Part shown: piece by piece, positions 1 through 6,793 of the stretch
Position numbering within the stretch: position 1 is the first letter of the stretch
How the letters are laid out: the number at the start of each line of letters is the position of its first letter
Source of the DNA: Acidilobaceae archaeon
GTDB taxonomy: Archaea; Thermoproteota; Thermoprotei_A; Sulfolobales; Acidilobaceae
Assembly (NCBI GenBank): GCA_027057815.1
Contig: JALURD010000180.1
Coordinates: 1-25,135 of the forward strand
Reading direction: 5' to 3'
Length of the DNA: 25,135 bases
The notes under the pieces: model-generated
Seen by the model: only the letters and a program-made list of their open reading frames with translations
Database searches by the model: none
What the model was told of the DNA's origin: nothing
Made by a program: the position numbers and the translations under genes

Positions 1-1
1 C

Positions 2-754
2 AGCAAGGCAGCCAAGACCGCCTACGAGGTTTTCGATGGCGTAGTGGAGGCGATATATAGGATAGTCTACGGCATCCTAGAGTACATGCCGGTAGGAGTC
101 TTCGCCCTGATAGGCTACGTTGTAGCTAAGTATGGCCCCGGGGTCCTTGGCCCGCTGGGCAAGGTTGTGGTGGCCCTCTATGCTGGCCTTTTCCTCCACA
201 TAATCCTAGTTTACGGAGGCGTACTTAGGGTATTCGGGCTGAGGCTCACTAAGTTCCTCGCTGGCGCGAAGGAGGCCATGATAACAGCGTTCGTCACCAG
301 GTCAAGCTCCGGAACCCTGCCAGTTACTATGAGAGTCGCGGAAGAGAACCTTGGGATACGCCGCTCCATATACTCCTTCACGCTCCCATTAGGTGCGACG
401 ATTAATATGGATGGAACAGCCATGTACCAGGCGATATCAACGTTCTTCATAGCCAACGCGCTCGGCATACACTTAACCCTAAGCCAGCAGCTCATGATAG
501 TCCTAGTAGCGGTATTAGCATCGATAGGCACGGCAGGGGTGCCAGGCGCAGGCCTCATAATGCTGGCCATGGTATTAGAAGGCGTGGGCTTGCCGCTAGA
601 CCAGCCCGGCGTGGCGCTGGCCTACTCGATGATAGCCGGGATAGACGTAATATTAGACATGGGTAGGACGATGGTCAACGTTACTGGGGACCTAGCGGGT
701 ACAGCTATAGTGGCTAAGAGCGAGGGCGAGCTAGACATGTCGAAATGGGCCTAG
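2..754 (+). CDS. Sodium:dicarboxylate/aspartate symporter, GltPh type (3' end, cut by window start)
   Basis: The reading frame is open from base 2, so the gene begins upstream and only about the last 250 residues are present. It matches the C-terminal core of the DAACS family (glutamate transporter homologue GltPh), a trimeric membrane carrier coupling acidic amino-acid uptake to Na+. Family landmarks occur in order: the TRSSSGTLP tip of hairpin HP1, NMDGT in TM7, GTAGVPGAG in HP2, and DMGRTMVNVTGD in TM8, which carries the Asp, Arg and Asn that bind substrate. All key residues are kept, so it should be functional and probably prefers aspartate (inference from closeness to GltPh). The GTG at 44 is internal and not a real start. 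It converges with the HAD gene, with 13 bp between the stop codons. Confidence 0.95.
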   Translation, partial: SKAAKTAYEVFDGVVEAIYRIVYGILEYMPVGVFALIGYVVAKYGPGVLGPLGKVVVALYAGLFLHIILVYGGVLRVFGLRLTKFLAGAKEAMITAFVTRSSSGTLPVTMRVAEENLGIRRSIYSFTLPLGATINMDGTAMYQAISTFFIANALGIHLTLSQQLMIVLVAVLASIGTAGVPGAGLIMLAMVLEGVGLPLDQPGVALAYSMIAGIDVILDMGRTMVNVTGDLAGTAIVAKSEGELDMSKWA

Positions 755-758
755 ATTC

Positions 759-769
759 CTCATCTTTTT
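759..769 (+). terminator. T-rich transcript end after the symporter
   Basis: A short pyrimidine run ending in TTTTT lies directly after the symporter stop and overlaps the stop of the convergent gene. Archaeal RNA polymerase can stop at U-rich tracts without a hairpin. It is short, so the call is weak. Confidence 0.3.
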
Positions 770-1223
770 ATACGTCCCTACATGGCTTTAACACGCTAGT
801 GCCCCTTATTGGCTTGCACCACTCATCGCCGTGAAGGACTAATGCCCTCGGTGATGCAGTCTCCCACGCAAGCCACAGAGCAGCCTCATTGTCGTCGTGA
901 ACCTCGCCTATACACCCTTCACGGTGAACGATTAAGTCAAGATGCCTCCTCTTTGCATTCAACTCACCGCCAGACCCTCTCCTCAACAGGATCCCTGCAA
1001 GGCGCCGCCGAGGGATCCCGGCCTCATCTAAGGCGTTGGTAATCACGTAGAGATCTTCCCTAGGCCGGCCACTGTAAATGTAAACAACGCCATGGCCGAA
1101 AGCCTCCCTTAACAACCTGACCCCGAGTGGCCTAATTGAGCCGTCACTCCTAACTATTACACCGTCAAAATCGAAGACGAACACGTCGCATTCGATCTCC
1201 AAAGGGGGCTCCCAGTTAACCAT
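768..1223 (-). CDS. HAD-superfamily hydrolase, small
   Basis: A 151-aa soluble protein with the HAD fold signature. Motif I is DFDGVI near residue 19, with the Asp nucleophile and acid/base Asp; motif II is the Ser of YSGR near residue 51; motif IV is the acidic VHDDNEAALWLA near residue 109. It is shorter than capped HAD phosphatases and has no room for a large cap domain, as in small phosphatases or polynucleotide-kinase-phosphatase-like domains. Substrate cannot be read from the sequence. It lies 48 bp downstream of the NifX/NafY-type gene on the same strand and may be co-transcribed. The start is an ATG; a TTTAATTA element lies about 16 bases upstream, too close for a standard leaderless start, so its own promoter is uncertain. 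Confidence 0.8.
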   Translation of the reverse strand: MVNWEPPLEIECDVFVFDFDGVIVRSDGSIRPLGVRLLREAFGHGVVYIYSGRPREDLYVITNALDEAGIPRRRLAGILLRRGSGGELNAKRRHLDLIVHREGCIGEVHDDNEAALWLAWETASPRALVLHGDEWCKPIRGTSVLKPCRDV

Positions 1224-1271
1224 TGAGATTCAAGGTAATTAAACCCGAATCTCTCTTGGCCACGAGCAAAG

Positions 1272-1700
1272 CTACTCGTTCTCTATGCTGATACCTAAGT
1301 CCTCGGGTTCGGCGTTCTTGATAACCTCTATAAGAACTTCAACCGGCGTGCCTGGATCTGTGAAGGCAACGACGACTCCTTCGGAGGAGAAGTAAGCCAC
1401 ACTAGTAGGGCAGCCGCCGCTGGCAATGATTAGGTTAACATCCCTCAACACTAACTCTCTGAGCCTCGAGTACTTCTCCACGCCGTGAAGACTCCTAAGC
1501 TCGCTAATAGGGCTACCGCTATGTGCGGGGTTATCGCTTGGCCCGGCAGCAAAGGGGTTACCCCGGGACTCAATGAACTTAGCCTCGCCACCTCCAACGT
1601 CGAAGACCAGGAACATCTTGTTATGGGCGAAGTGCCCGGATCCCACGCTCAGCCCGTCATCACTAGCCACAGCAACACGGAATAAGCCGGTCAACAACAT
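1272..1700 (-). CDS. NifX/NafY/NifB-C-like (dinitrogenase Fe-Mo cofactor family) protein
   Basis: About 142 aa with the opening strand RVAVASDDG, then GSGHFAHNKMFLVFDV, the central IIASGGCPTSVAYF, and a VAFTDPGTPVEVLIEVI end. This is the RNase H-like fold of the dinitrogenase iron-molybdenum cofactor family, whose members bind metal clusters or cofactor precursors; archaea without nitrogenase often carry stand-alone copies of unknown role. No nif genes are visible here. The frame opens with GTG at 1715, but I prefer ATG at 1700: a TTATA element near 1733 would start transcription near 1708, and GGTGG sits just before the ATG. The single Cys in GGCP could be a ligand. A role near Fe-S, Mo or W metabolism is only suggestive, although tungstate transport genes lie 1.7 kb away. 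Confidence 0.75.
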   Translation of the reverse strand: MLLTGLFRVAVASDDGLSVGSGHFAHNKMFLVFDVGGGEAKFIESRGNPFAAGPSDNPAHSGSPISELRSLHGVEKYSRLRELVLRDVNLIIASGGCPTSVAYFSSEGVVVAFTDPGTPVEVLIEVIKNAEPEDLGISIENE

Positions 1701-1728
1701 CCACCAACAATGCACCTACCGTGTGAAA

Positions 1729-1738
1729 GGTATAACGG
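1729..1738 (-). promoter_or_regulatory. Putative TATA box of the NifX/NafY-type gene
   Basis: On the minus strand CGTTATACCT places a TTATA core at 1731-1735, about 25 bases before the inferred start site near 1708. This supports the ATG at 1700 as start with a very short leader. Spacing argument only. Confidence 0.4.
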
Positions 1739-1825
1739 CCCGTATAGACGATACATTATGGAATTAGCTGTCGAGGAGTGAAAAACTCGACCCGCGACTC
1801 ATCTAGGTCTAGTTATTGAAGGGTG

Positions 1826-1904
1826 TGGTGCGGCCGCCGGGATTTGAACCCGGGATCGCCGGCTTGGGAGGCCGGCGTCCTAGTCCAGGCTAGACGACGG
1901 CCGC
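1826..1904 (-). tRNA. tRNA-Gly(CCC), CCA encoded, no intron
   Basis: Read on the minus strand this folds as a full cloverleaf. The acceptor stem is GCGGCCG/CGGCCGC, the D arm starts GTCTAGCCTGG, the anticodon stem CCGGC/GCCGG encloses loop CTCCCAA, and the T arm is CCGGG-TTCAAAT-CCCGG. The anticodon is CCC (glycine). The variable loop has 5 bases and there is no intron at the anticodon loop. The discriminator A (1829) is followed directly by CCA in the DNA (1826-1828). All stems are GC-rich, as expected for a hyperthermophile. Confidence 0.97.
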
Positions 1905-2206
1905 TCACAGCCCCTATGGAAAGTGATAGTCCCAGGGCGCTTTTTATGCTTTGAGCGACTGCGATGCCCGCCGTGATTACGGTTATGGGATTGCATGCGT
2001 GTGGACATGACGTGATTCGGGGTTGTGGAGTGCCGTGTAGGAACGGGAGCCTCCTTGTGCTCAATAATAGAGTTGCGGGTAGCACCTTTGGCTATTATAT
2101 TGTGTTGTTGGAGTTCTTGGTTATAATGTGGTTTAGCTCCCTCCTTGCGGTGCTTCATGTGGGTTTCGCGGTAGACGGGTAGCTCCAGGCACTCATCGTT
2201 GACAGC
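1905..2206. other. 302-bp spacer between tRNA-Gly and the regulator gene
   Basis: This stretch holds the tRNA promoter and otherwise no gene I can support. A 72-codon frame on the plus strand (1964-2182, ATG start) encodes a hydrophobic C-terminal half that could be one membrane helix. It has no ribosome site, its TATA-like element overlaps the tRNA promoter, and its sequence is GT-skewed unlike the neighbouring genes. I treat it as chance or as a fast-evolving small protein at best. Confidence 0.5.
1940..1948 (-). promoter_or_regulatory. TATA box for tRNA-Gly
   Basis: CATAAAAAG on the minus strand, flanked upstream by AG, lies 36 to 44 bases before the mature tRNA 5' end. A start about 25 bases downstream would give a leader of roughly 15 bases, typical for archaeal tRNA genes. 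Confidence 0.6.
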
Positions 2207-3283
2207 CTACTGGTTGGCTTGGCTTAGAGGAGGCAAAGGCTTGTATCCGGGCGTTTTCTTGATTTGACTTGTTAGCCACTGAGAGTTTAGTGTCTCCTCA
2301 AGTCTTTTGACGTTAGGTAGGTGGCGCTTATCGGCTGTTGTGTAGCATTCATAGCGCTCCCACACGGCGTGTATCCAGGGGAGCCCGTATTGCTCGGCGG
2401 CAGCCCTGAGTACCAGGGCCGCCATGGCCCTGCCTGAGGCCACGTGCCTCGCAGCCTCTCGGTGGGTGTAGGCCTCCGGGGCTGCATGTACGGGGTGGGG
2501 GTTGGGGTGGACCCTTCGGATTAAGTAGTTTAGAAGTATTGAGGTGCCGGACCCCCTATTCCGAGGGGCTATAGTTAGTCTGCCCTCTGCTATATCCTTG
2601 AGGGCTTCGTCCAGGCTGACATACCGGCTCGCCACGGACGGGTGCATGACTAACACCACCTGCCTCATCCACCCACCCAGCAGAACAGGGTCTGGGACCC
2701 ATAGGTTCTCCAGGTAAGGCCTATTGTACTCGCCTGTCTCAGGGTCCAGGAGGTGTGCGCACGCAACGTGAGCGTCGCCAAGGCTTAGGGCCTGGAGGGC
2801 TAGGCCCGATCCTATGCAGGCGGCCTCAACGGGGATCCCTTCCCCGCGGAGCCTGTCAAGGGCTACTTCGAGGATTGGGTCGCTGCTATACGCGACGGCC
2901 AGACTGGCCTCTCCTTCCATGGCAGGGGTTCTGGGGGCTTCCAGGGGGGATCCCAGGCACGACTCCAGCTTGGCTTTAGCGGCATCGTACACCTCCAGGA
3001 GCCTCCTCGCCAGAGGGGTTAGCCGGGCCCCACCTCCACCCCTTCCCCCTCGTCGAGCCTCCAGAAGCCTGGCTCCAAGTATCCTCTCAGCCCTAGTTAT
3101 CGCATCCCAAGCCCTGGAATAGGGAATCCCAGCGGCCCTCGCGGCCTTGAGTATCGACCCATGCCTCTCTACACCCTTCAGTATCTCAGCCAGCACACCA
3201 TCCAGTACTGCCTCTCCGCCAACCTCTACCACGGGCCTAAAGCGTACGCTGAACTCCGGCTCCCCGAGACCTCTGCTCAACAC
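2207..3283 (-). CDS. ModE-type HTH regulator with molybdate/tungstate-binding-protein-like sensor
   Basis: 358 aa with two domains. Residues about 25-105 match the ModE/LysR-like winged helix, including GSILKAARAAGIPYSRAWDAI, then a glycine-rich wing (RRGGRGGGGARLTPLARRLLEVY) very like ModE. Residues about 125-340 match the periplasmic-binding-like domain of COG1910 (GSGLALQALSLGDAH, HLLDPETGEYNRPYL, and RNRGSGTS, the likely oxyanion-contact loop). There is no TOBE/Mop domain, so sensing should use the binding-protein-like domain. The gene is divergent from tupABC across a 103-bp spacer with a 20-bp palindrome, so it very probably controls the transporter in response to tungstate or molybdate (inference). 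The start is GTG; a TATA element at 3325-3333 gives a short leader. Confidence 0.88.
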   Translation of the reverse strand: MLSRGLGEPEFSVRFRPVVEVGGEAVLDGVLAEILKGVERHGSILKAARAAGIPYSRAWDAITRAERILGARLLEARRGGRGGGGARLTPLARRLLEVYDAAKAKLESCLGSPLEAPRTPAMEGEASLAVAYSSDPILEVALDRLRGEGIPVEAACIGSGLALQALSLGDAHVACAHLLDPETGEYNRPYLENLWVPDPVLLGGWMRQVVLVMHPSVASRYVSLDEALKDIAEGRLTIAPRNRGSGTSILLNYLIRRVHPNPHPVHAAPEAYTHREAARHVASGRAMAALVLRAAAEQYGLPWIHAVWERYECYTTADKRHLPNVKRLEETLNSQWLTSQIKKTPGYKPLPPLSQANQ

Positions 3284-3324
3284 GGGGACAGCCTCCGAGG
3301 GTGTGAAGCGGGTCGTCTAGGCTG

Positions 3325-3333
3325 AATAAATTA
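3325..3333 (-). promoter_or_regulatory. Putative TATA box of the regulator gene
   Basis: TAATTTATT on the minus strand, centred about 46 bases before the GTG start, predicts transcription from near 3304 and a leader of about 20 bases. It lies only a few bases from the palindrome, so one bound regulator could affect both divergent promoters. Confidence 0.5.
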
Positions 3334-3336
3334 ACC

Positions 3337-3356
3337 GTTACCGGGTATCCGATAAC
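3337..3356. promoter_or_regulatory. Candidate operator: 20-bp imperfect palindrome upstream of tupA
   Basis: GTTACCGGGTATCCGATAAC matches its own reverse complement at 16 of 20 positions (consensus GTTAYCGGRTAYCCGRTAAC). It ends 1 base before the tupA TATA box, covering the BRE/upstream position, and begins just beyond the TATA element of the divergent regulator gene. Dimeric ModE-type regulators bind such two-fold symmetric sites. Identity as the binding site is inference from symmetry and position. Confidence 0.6.
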
Positions 3357-3357
3357 C

Positions 3358-3365
3358 AATAAATT
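3358..3365 (+). promoter_or_regulatory. TATA box of the tup operon
   Basis: AATAAATT is centred 25 to 26 bases before the GTG at 3387, so the transcript should start at or next to the start codon (leaderless mRNA). This supports the chosen tupA start. Confidence 0.55.
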
Positions 3366-3386
3366 CCCCTTGGATACAGCACACTG

Positions 3387-4292
3387 GTGGGTATCAGAGG
3401 CTTGCAGAGCAGGCTCGCTCTGGCGGCTATTGTGCTTGCCATCCTGGTAATGGCCGGAGGCTTGTTTTATTACTTCTCCGGCCAGAAACCGGTGAGAGTG
3501 ACGGCGACCACGACTACTAGCCTTTATGCCACCGGCCTCCTAGAGTACCTCGCGGATAAGTTCCATGGGACCCATCCTAACGTCCAGATAGAATTCATTG
3601 CAGTAGGGAGCGGGGAAGCCCTTCGGAGGGCTGAAATGGGAGATGCCTGCATGGTCTTCGTACACGCTCCAAGCCTTGAGAAGCAGTATCTAGAGAAGGG
3701 CGTCATAGAGGACGGTAAGATATTCGCCTATAACTACTTCGTCATAGTTGGGCCGCCGAGGGATCCCGCTGGCGTCAAGAACGCCAAGTCGGCAGTTGAG
3801 GCGTTTAGGGCGATCTACATTGCCGGGGAGGAGGGTAAGGCGGTATTCGTGAGTAGGGGCGACAACTCGGGCACCCATGTCAAGGAGCTCAGCCTCTGGA
3901 AAGCGGCAGGACTCGACCCGAGGGGCAGGAGCTGGTATAAGGAGAGCGGCCAGGGCATGGCGCAGACACTTGTGATGGCCAGCGAGATGGGAGCTTACAC
4001 GCTGAGTGATATAGGCACCTACCTCAAACTCAAGAGCGAGGGGAAGATTCCGGGCCTCGAGATCCTCTACGCCAGTGGTGAGGAGTTAATCAACATCTAC
4101 AGTGTTTACCTGGTCAAGACGTGCACGGGGAAGGAGAGGCAGGCGGCCGAGGAATTCGCGAAATTCGTTGTAGAATACCAGGACCTCATTGGATCGTACG
4201 GTGTGGACAGGTATGGGCAGCCTCTCTTCTACCCAGCGAAGGGCAAGGAGGACTACCTAAGACAGGTTTGGGAGAGGCTCGCCGGGGGATAG
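3387..4292 (+). CDS. tupA: Tungstate ABC transporter substrate-binding protein TupA
   Basis: 301 aa, extracytoplasmic. The N-terminus has a hydrophobic anchor at about residues 10-30 (LALAAIVLAILVMAGGLFYY) without an obvious lipobox Cys. The mature part starts with VTATTTTSLYATGLLEYLAD, containing the TTTS oxyanion motif of TupA, then VGSGEALRRAEMGDA, VFVHAPSLEKQYLEKG, SRGDNSGTH near residue 156 and WYKESGQGMAQTL. These are hallmark TupA segments, as opposed to ModA or WtpA. It captures tungstate outside the membrane and delivers it to TupBC. The start is GTG and probably leaderless. It is the first gene of tupABC, with 7 bp before tupB. Molybdate cannot be excluded as a second ligand. Confidence 0.93.
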   Translation: MGIRGLQSRLALAAIVLAILVMAGGLFYYFSGQKPVRVTATTTTSLYATGLLEYLADKFHGTHPNVQIEFIAVGSGEALRRAEMGDACMVFVHAPSLEKQYLEKGVIEDGKIFAYNYFVIVGPPRDPAGVKNAKSAVEAFRAIYIAGEEGKAVFVSRGDNSGTHVKELSLWKAAGLDPRGRSWYKESGQGMAQTLVMASEMGAYTLSDIGTYLKLKSEGKIPGLEILYASGEELINIYSVYLVKTCTGKERQAAEEFAKFVVEYQDLIGSYGVDRYGQPLFYPAKGKEDYLRQVWERLAGG

Positions 4293-4299
4293 TAGCGAA

Positions 4300-4941
4300 T
4301 TGCAGGGAGAGGTCGTGGAGGTAACCCTGAGGAGCCTCTACATCTCGGGATCGGCCACGTTACTAGCCTCGGCCTGGAGTATACCGTTGGCCTACCTTAT
4401 GGCCTCTAGACCCCGTTGGAGAGGCCTCGCCTCAGCCCTGGAAGCCCTGGTGGGGGTTCCCACAGTCCTCGTGGGCCTTGCTCTCTACATGCTACTAAGC
4501 AGAAGGGGGCCTCTAGGATTCCTCGGCTTACTCTATACCCCCCAAGCAATAATAGTGGGTGAGGCCATCCTAATCACTCCCCTAATAGCTAGCGTTGCCT
4601 ACAGAGCCCTAAGGCATGCAGTAGAGAATTACGGGGAGCTAGCCCTAAGCCTTGGGGCCACGGAGGCCCAGGCTATGGCTACAGCGGTCAGGGAGGCGGC
4701 GGGTGGGATCCTCGCCGCGGCAGTCATGGGGTTCTCACGTGCCGTCGGCGAACTAGGCGTTGCATTGATGGTGGGAGGCAACATTAAGGGCTACACTAGA
4801 ACCATGACGACCACTATTGCTCTAGACGTGGCTATGGGGGAATTCGAGGAAGCCATGGCACTCGGCGCTATCCTAGTCCTACTACTCATCGGCGTATCGA
4901 TGACGATACGTTTCATAGCAGGAGGTGCGGTAGCCAAATGA
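4300..4941 (+). CDS. tupB: Tungstate ABC transporter permease TupB
   Basis: 213 aa and strongly hydrophobic, with about five membrane segments. The cytoplasmic coupling loop reads LSLGATEAQAMATAVREA, followed by GFSRAVGELGVALMVGGNIKGYTRTMTT, which is characteristic of TupB permeases. It forms the transmembrane channel and docks to the ATPase through the coupling loop. The start is TTG at 4300; the GGGGG at the end of tupA is about 10 bases upstream and can serve as the ribosome site. The last codons overlap tupC by 4 bases (ATGA), which indicates translational coupling. Confidence 0.92.
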   Translation: MQGEVVEVTLRSLYISGSATLLASAWSIPLAYLMASRPRWRGLASALEALVGVPTVLVGLALYMLLSRRGPLGFLGLLYTPQAIIVGEAILITPLIASVAYRALRHAVENYGELALSLGATEAQAMATAVREAAGGILAAAVMGFSRAVGELGVALMVGGNIKGYTRTMTTTIALDVAMGEFEEAMALGAILVLLLIGVSMTIRFIAGGAVAK

Positions 4942-5612
4942 TCAGGCTGGAGAACGTGTGGTTCAGGTACACTGGAGGCAACTGGGTCCTCAAAGGGGTC
5001 ACAGTGGAGCTACCCGGGACAGGGGTAACAGTAGTAGTAGGCCCCAATGGCTCAGGTAAAACGACGCTGCTCAAGATAGCCGGTCTAATCTACAAGCCGC
5101 TAAAGGGGAGAGTCGAGGCATGGGGATTGGATGTATGGGGAAGTGATGGTAGGGCGCGACTGGAGGCCAGGAGGAGAGTAGTGTACGTCCACGAGAAGCC
5201 GGTGATGCTCAAAGGCAGCGTGATGGACAACATATCCTACGGCCTAAGACTCCGCGGGATCCCGCCCGGGGAAGTTGCTGAGAAGGCTAGGGAGGCCGCT
5301 AGAATGCTCGGATTACACCATATCCTCGAAAAGCCAGCGTCAAAGCTTTCAGCTGGCCAGGCCCAACTGGTGGCCCTCGCTAGGGCCCTAGCCGTGTCTC
5401 CTAGGGTGCTCCTGCTAGACGAGCCCTTCGCACACTTAGACTGGAAAGCTCGGAGAGCCGTTGCAGCCTTGCTAGGCAATATCAAGAATGGAATGGGTAT
5501 AGTGATAGCAACACATGACTACTACATGGCCAGAAGGCTTGCGGACAGAGTGGTAGTCGTCGAGGAAGGCAAGGCCTGGAGGGTCTCTCCCAGCGAGCTG
5601 GAGCTAGTCTAG
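4938..5612 (+). CDS. tupC: Tungstate ABC transporter ATPase TupC
   Basis: 224 aa ABC ATPase. Walker A GPNGSGKTT is at about residues 35-43, signature LSAGQAQ at about 137, Walker B VLLLDEP at about 157, D-loop AHLD, and the H-loop His in ATHD at about 190. It powers tungstate import with TupB. Two positions differ from the common consensus: the signature is LSAGQ rather than LSGGQ/E, and the Q-loop segment reads YVHEKPVML, where most importers have VFQ followed by a residue and P, so the usual Gln appears to be Glu. The residues after this (KPVMLKGSVMDNISYGLRLRG) are otherwise very TupC-like. The ATG start overlaps the end of tupB. Confidence 0.92.
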   Translation: MIRLENVWFRYTGGNWVLKGVTVELPGTGVTVVVGPNGSGKTTLLKIAGLIYKPLKGRVEAWGLDVWGSDGRARLEARRRVVYVHEKPVMLKGSVMDNISYGLRLRGIPPGEVAEKAREAARMLGLHHILEKPASKLSAGQAQLVALARALAVSPRVLLLDEPFAHLDWKARRAVAALLGNIKNGMGIVIATHDYYMARRLADRVVVVEEGKAWRVSPSELELV

Positions 5613-5621
5613 GCCTTGGGA

Positions 5622-6011
5622 TTAGAGGGTTACAACGGGTGACCCCCTGGCCCAGTCTATAATGTAGACCTCCCTGAAGCCAGCGCCTTCCAGGGCCTCA
5701 CGGATCCCCGAGAGAATCCTCCTCCAGAGGGTGTCGTTGAGGAACCTGCAAAAGCTGCATCCAGGATTGCTCCCCGAGTAGTCTACGAAGACTATAATCC
5801 TCGCGCCATCCATCGATACCCTGAACTTCACTACGACACCAGAGGATACGACGTCCACGTCGTATCCCGGTACTTTAACCCTCCTCAATGCGGCCTCGGC
5901 GTCGGCGATCCTCTTTTTCACTCTCTCAGGAGCCACTACTGAGAAGGCTCTGGCCTCACCGCCCCTACCCGCTCTAAGCTTCGAGACTATCCGCCTGAAC
6001 AACCCAGTCAT
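5622..6011 (-). CDS. Small protein, possibly MIP18/DUF59-like (Fe-S assembly related)
   Basis: 129 aa, soluble and basic at the N-terminus. The middle and end resemble the MIP18/PaaD/SufT (DUF59) pattern: YDVDVVSSGVVVKFRV, then a strand and SNPGCSFCRFLNDTL, a helix and GFREVYIIDW. DUF59 proteins help assemble Fe-S clusters and usually have a TPxCP-type loop; here the equivalent loop is NPGCSFC with a CXXC pair. The resemblance is by eye and moderate. It is the last gene of a probable three-gene minus-strand unit, 20 bp after the 253-aa gene, and converges with tupC. If correct it may load or handle an Fe-S cluster, but the target is unknown. Confidence 0.5.
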   Translation of the reverse strand: MTGLFRRIVSKLRAGRGGEARAFSVVAPERVKKRIADAEAALRRVKVPGYDVDVVSSGVVVKFRVSMDGARIIVFVDYSGSNPGCSFCRFLNDTLWRRILSGIREALEGAGFREVYIIDWARGSPVVTL

Positions 6012-6031
6012 CCCACGGCCATTCCACTCGG

Positions 6032-6793
6032 CTAACGGTTAAAATCTTTAATCAGATCTTTCTCGCCTGTTACTCCCAGCAAATCTAGGAGGGAAGGCAT
6101 ATCCCTCCCCAGAATGGCGGCCACCACGTCGCCGGGCCTCATAGTACACGCGGACCACGAAGACTCAATGTTCAGTTCCCTAAATCTCTCTCCAACCCTC
6201 CTAACAATCCCCCAAATTGCGGCTGCCACAGCCACGCTTCCAAGCGCTAGTAGGGGATTATAGACCAGTGATGCTATAAAGAGTGCTGGCAATGTTAGGC
6301 CAAGTATTAGGCCCAGCTTCTTCATCGAGTCCTCGAGCCTCGCCCTCTCAGCCTCGAGCCTCGGATCCCTTGAGCATGGTCTCGCGAGTTCCCTGGAAAC
6401 GCTGGAGACAACCCGCTCCAGGCCCTCAATGCTCGGCCTCCTAGCGTAATCCACGCATGCTGCCACCAGGTCCGTGAATCCCTCAGACCTTCCACTAACG
6501 GGTTTGAGGGGCCTTCTGGAAGCCTCAACTAGTAGGCGGGGTGGCATGACTCGAGAGGACCACCAAGCGATGCTGGCTACGACATCAGACACATCGAGGG
6601 ATCCCCGCCTAGCCTCGAGTACTAGGCGGGCTACGGTGGCAGCCTGGAGCCAGGGATCCCGGCTGGGCCTGGGACCCATCGGGTGGGGGGCTGGTTGAGG
6701 TTGCTCGTGAATGCCAGTCAGCGAGGAAATGAGGAGCGCCACCTTGCTGGCCACTAAGCGTCTAAGGCCTTCCTCCCAGCCTCTCTGCAGCAC
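6032..6793 (-). CDS. Uncharacterised membrane protein with a two-helix hairpin
   Basis: 253 aa with no family I recognise. Residues about 1-30 are amphipathic, 35-130 are Arg-rich with short helices, and 135-160 are charged and possibly coiled (DPRLEAERARLEDSMKKLG). Then come two closely spaced hydrophobic segments at about 160-200 (LILGLTLPALFIASLVYNPL and LGSVAVAAAIWGIV), and a soluble tail with MRPGDVVAAILGRDMPSLLDLLG. The GTG start at 6793 overlaps the end of the upstream gene by 32 bp, unusually long; a downstream GTG at about residue 14 would almost remove the overlap, so the start is uncertain. It sits in a unit with two other unknown genes. Confidence 0.6.
   Translation of the reverse strand: MLQRGWEEGLRRLVASKVALLISSLTGIHEQPQPAPHPMGPRPSRDPWLQAATVARLVLEARRGSLDVSDVVASIAWWSSRVMPPRLLVEASRRPLKPVSGRSEGFTDLVAACVDYARRPSIEGLERVVSSVSRELARPCSRDPRLEAERARLEDSMKKLGLILGLTLPALFIASLVYNPLLALGSVAVAAAIWGIVRRVGERFRELNIESSWSACTMRPGDVVAAILGRDMPSLLDLLGVTGEKDLIKDFNR

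Noticed and set aside
44..754. GTG at 44 as the start of the symporter gene
   Set aside because: The frame continues upstream with symporter-like sequence (KAAKTAYEVFDGVVEAIYRI), so the gene is cut by the window edge.
1964..2182. 72-codon plus-strand frame with a hydrophobic C-terminal half
   Set aside because: No ribosome site, TATA overlap with the tRNA promoter, GT-skewed composition unlike neighbouring genes, and no recognisable family.
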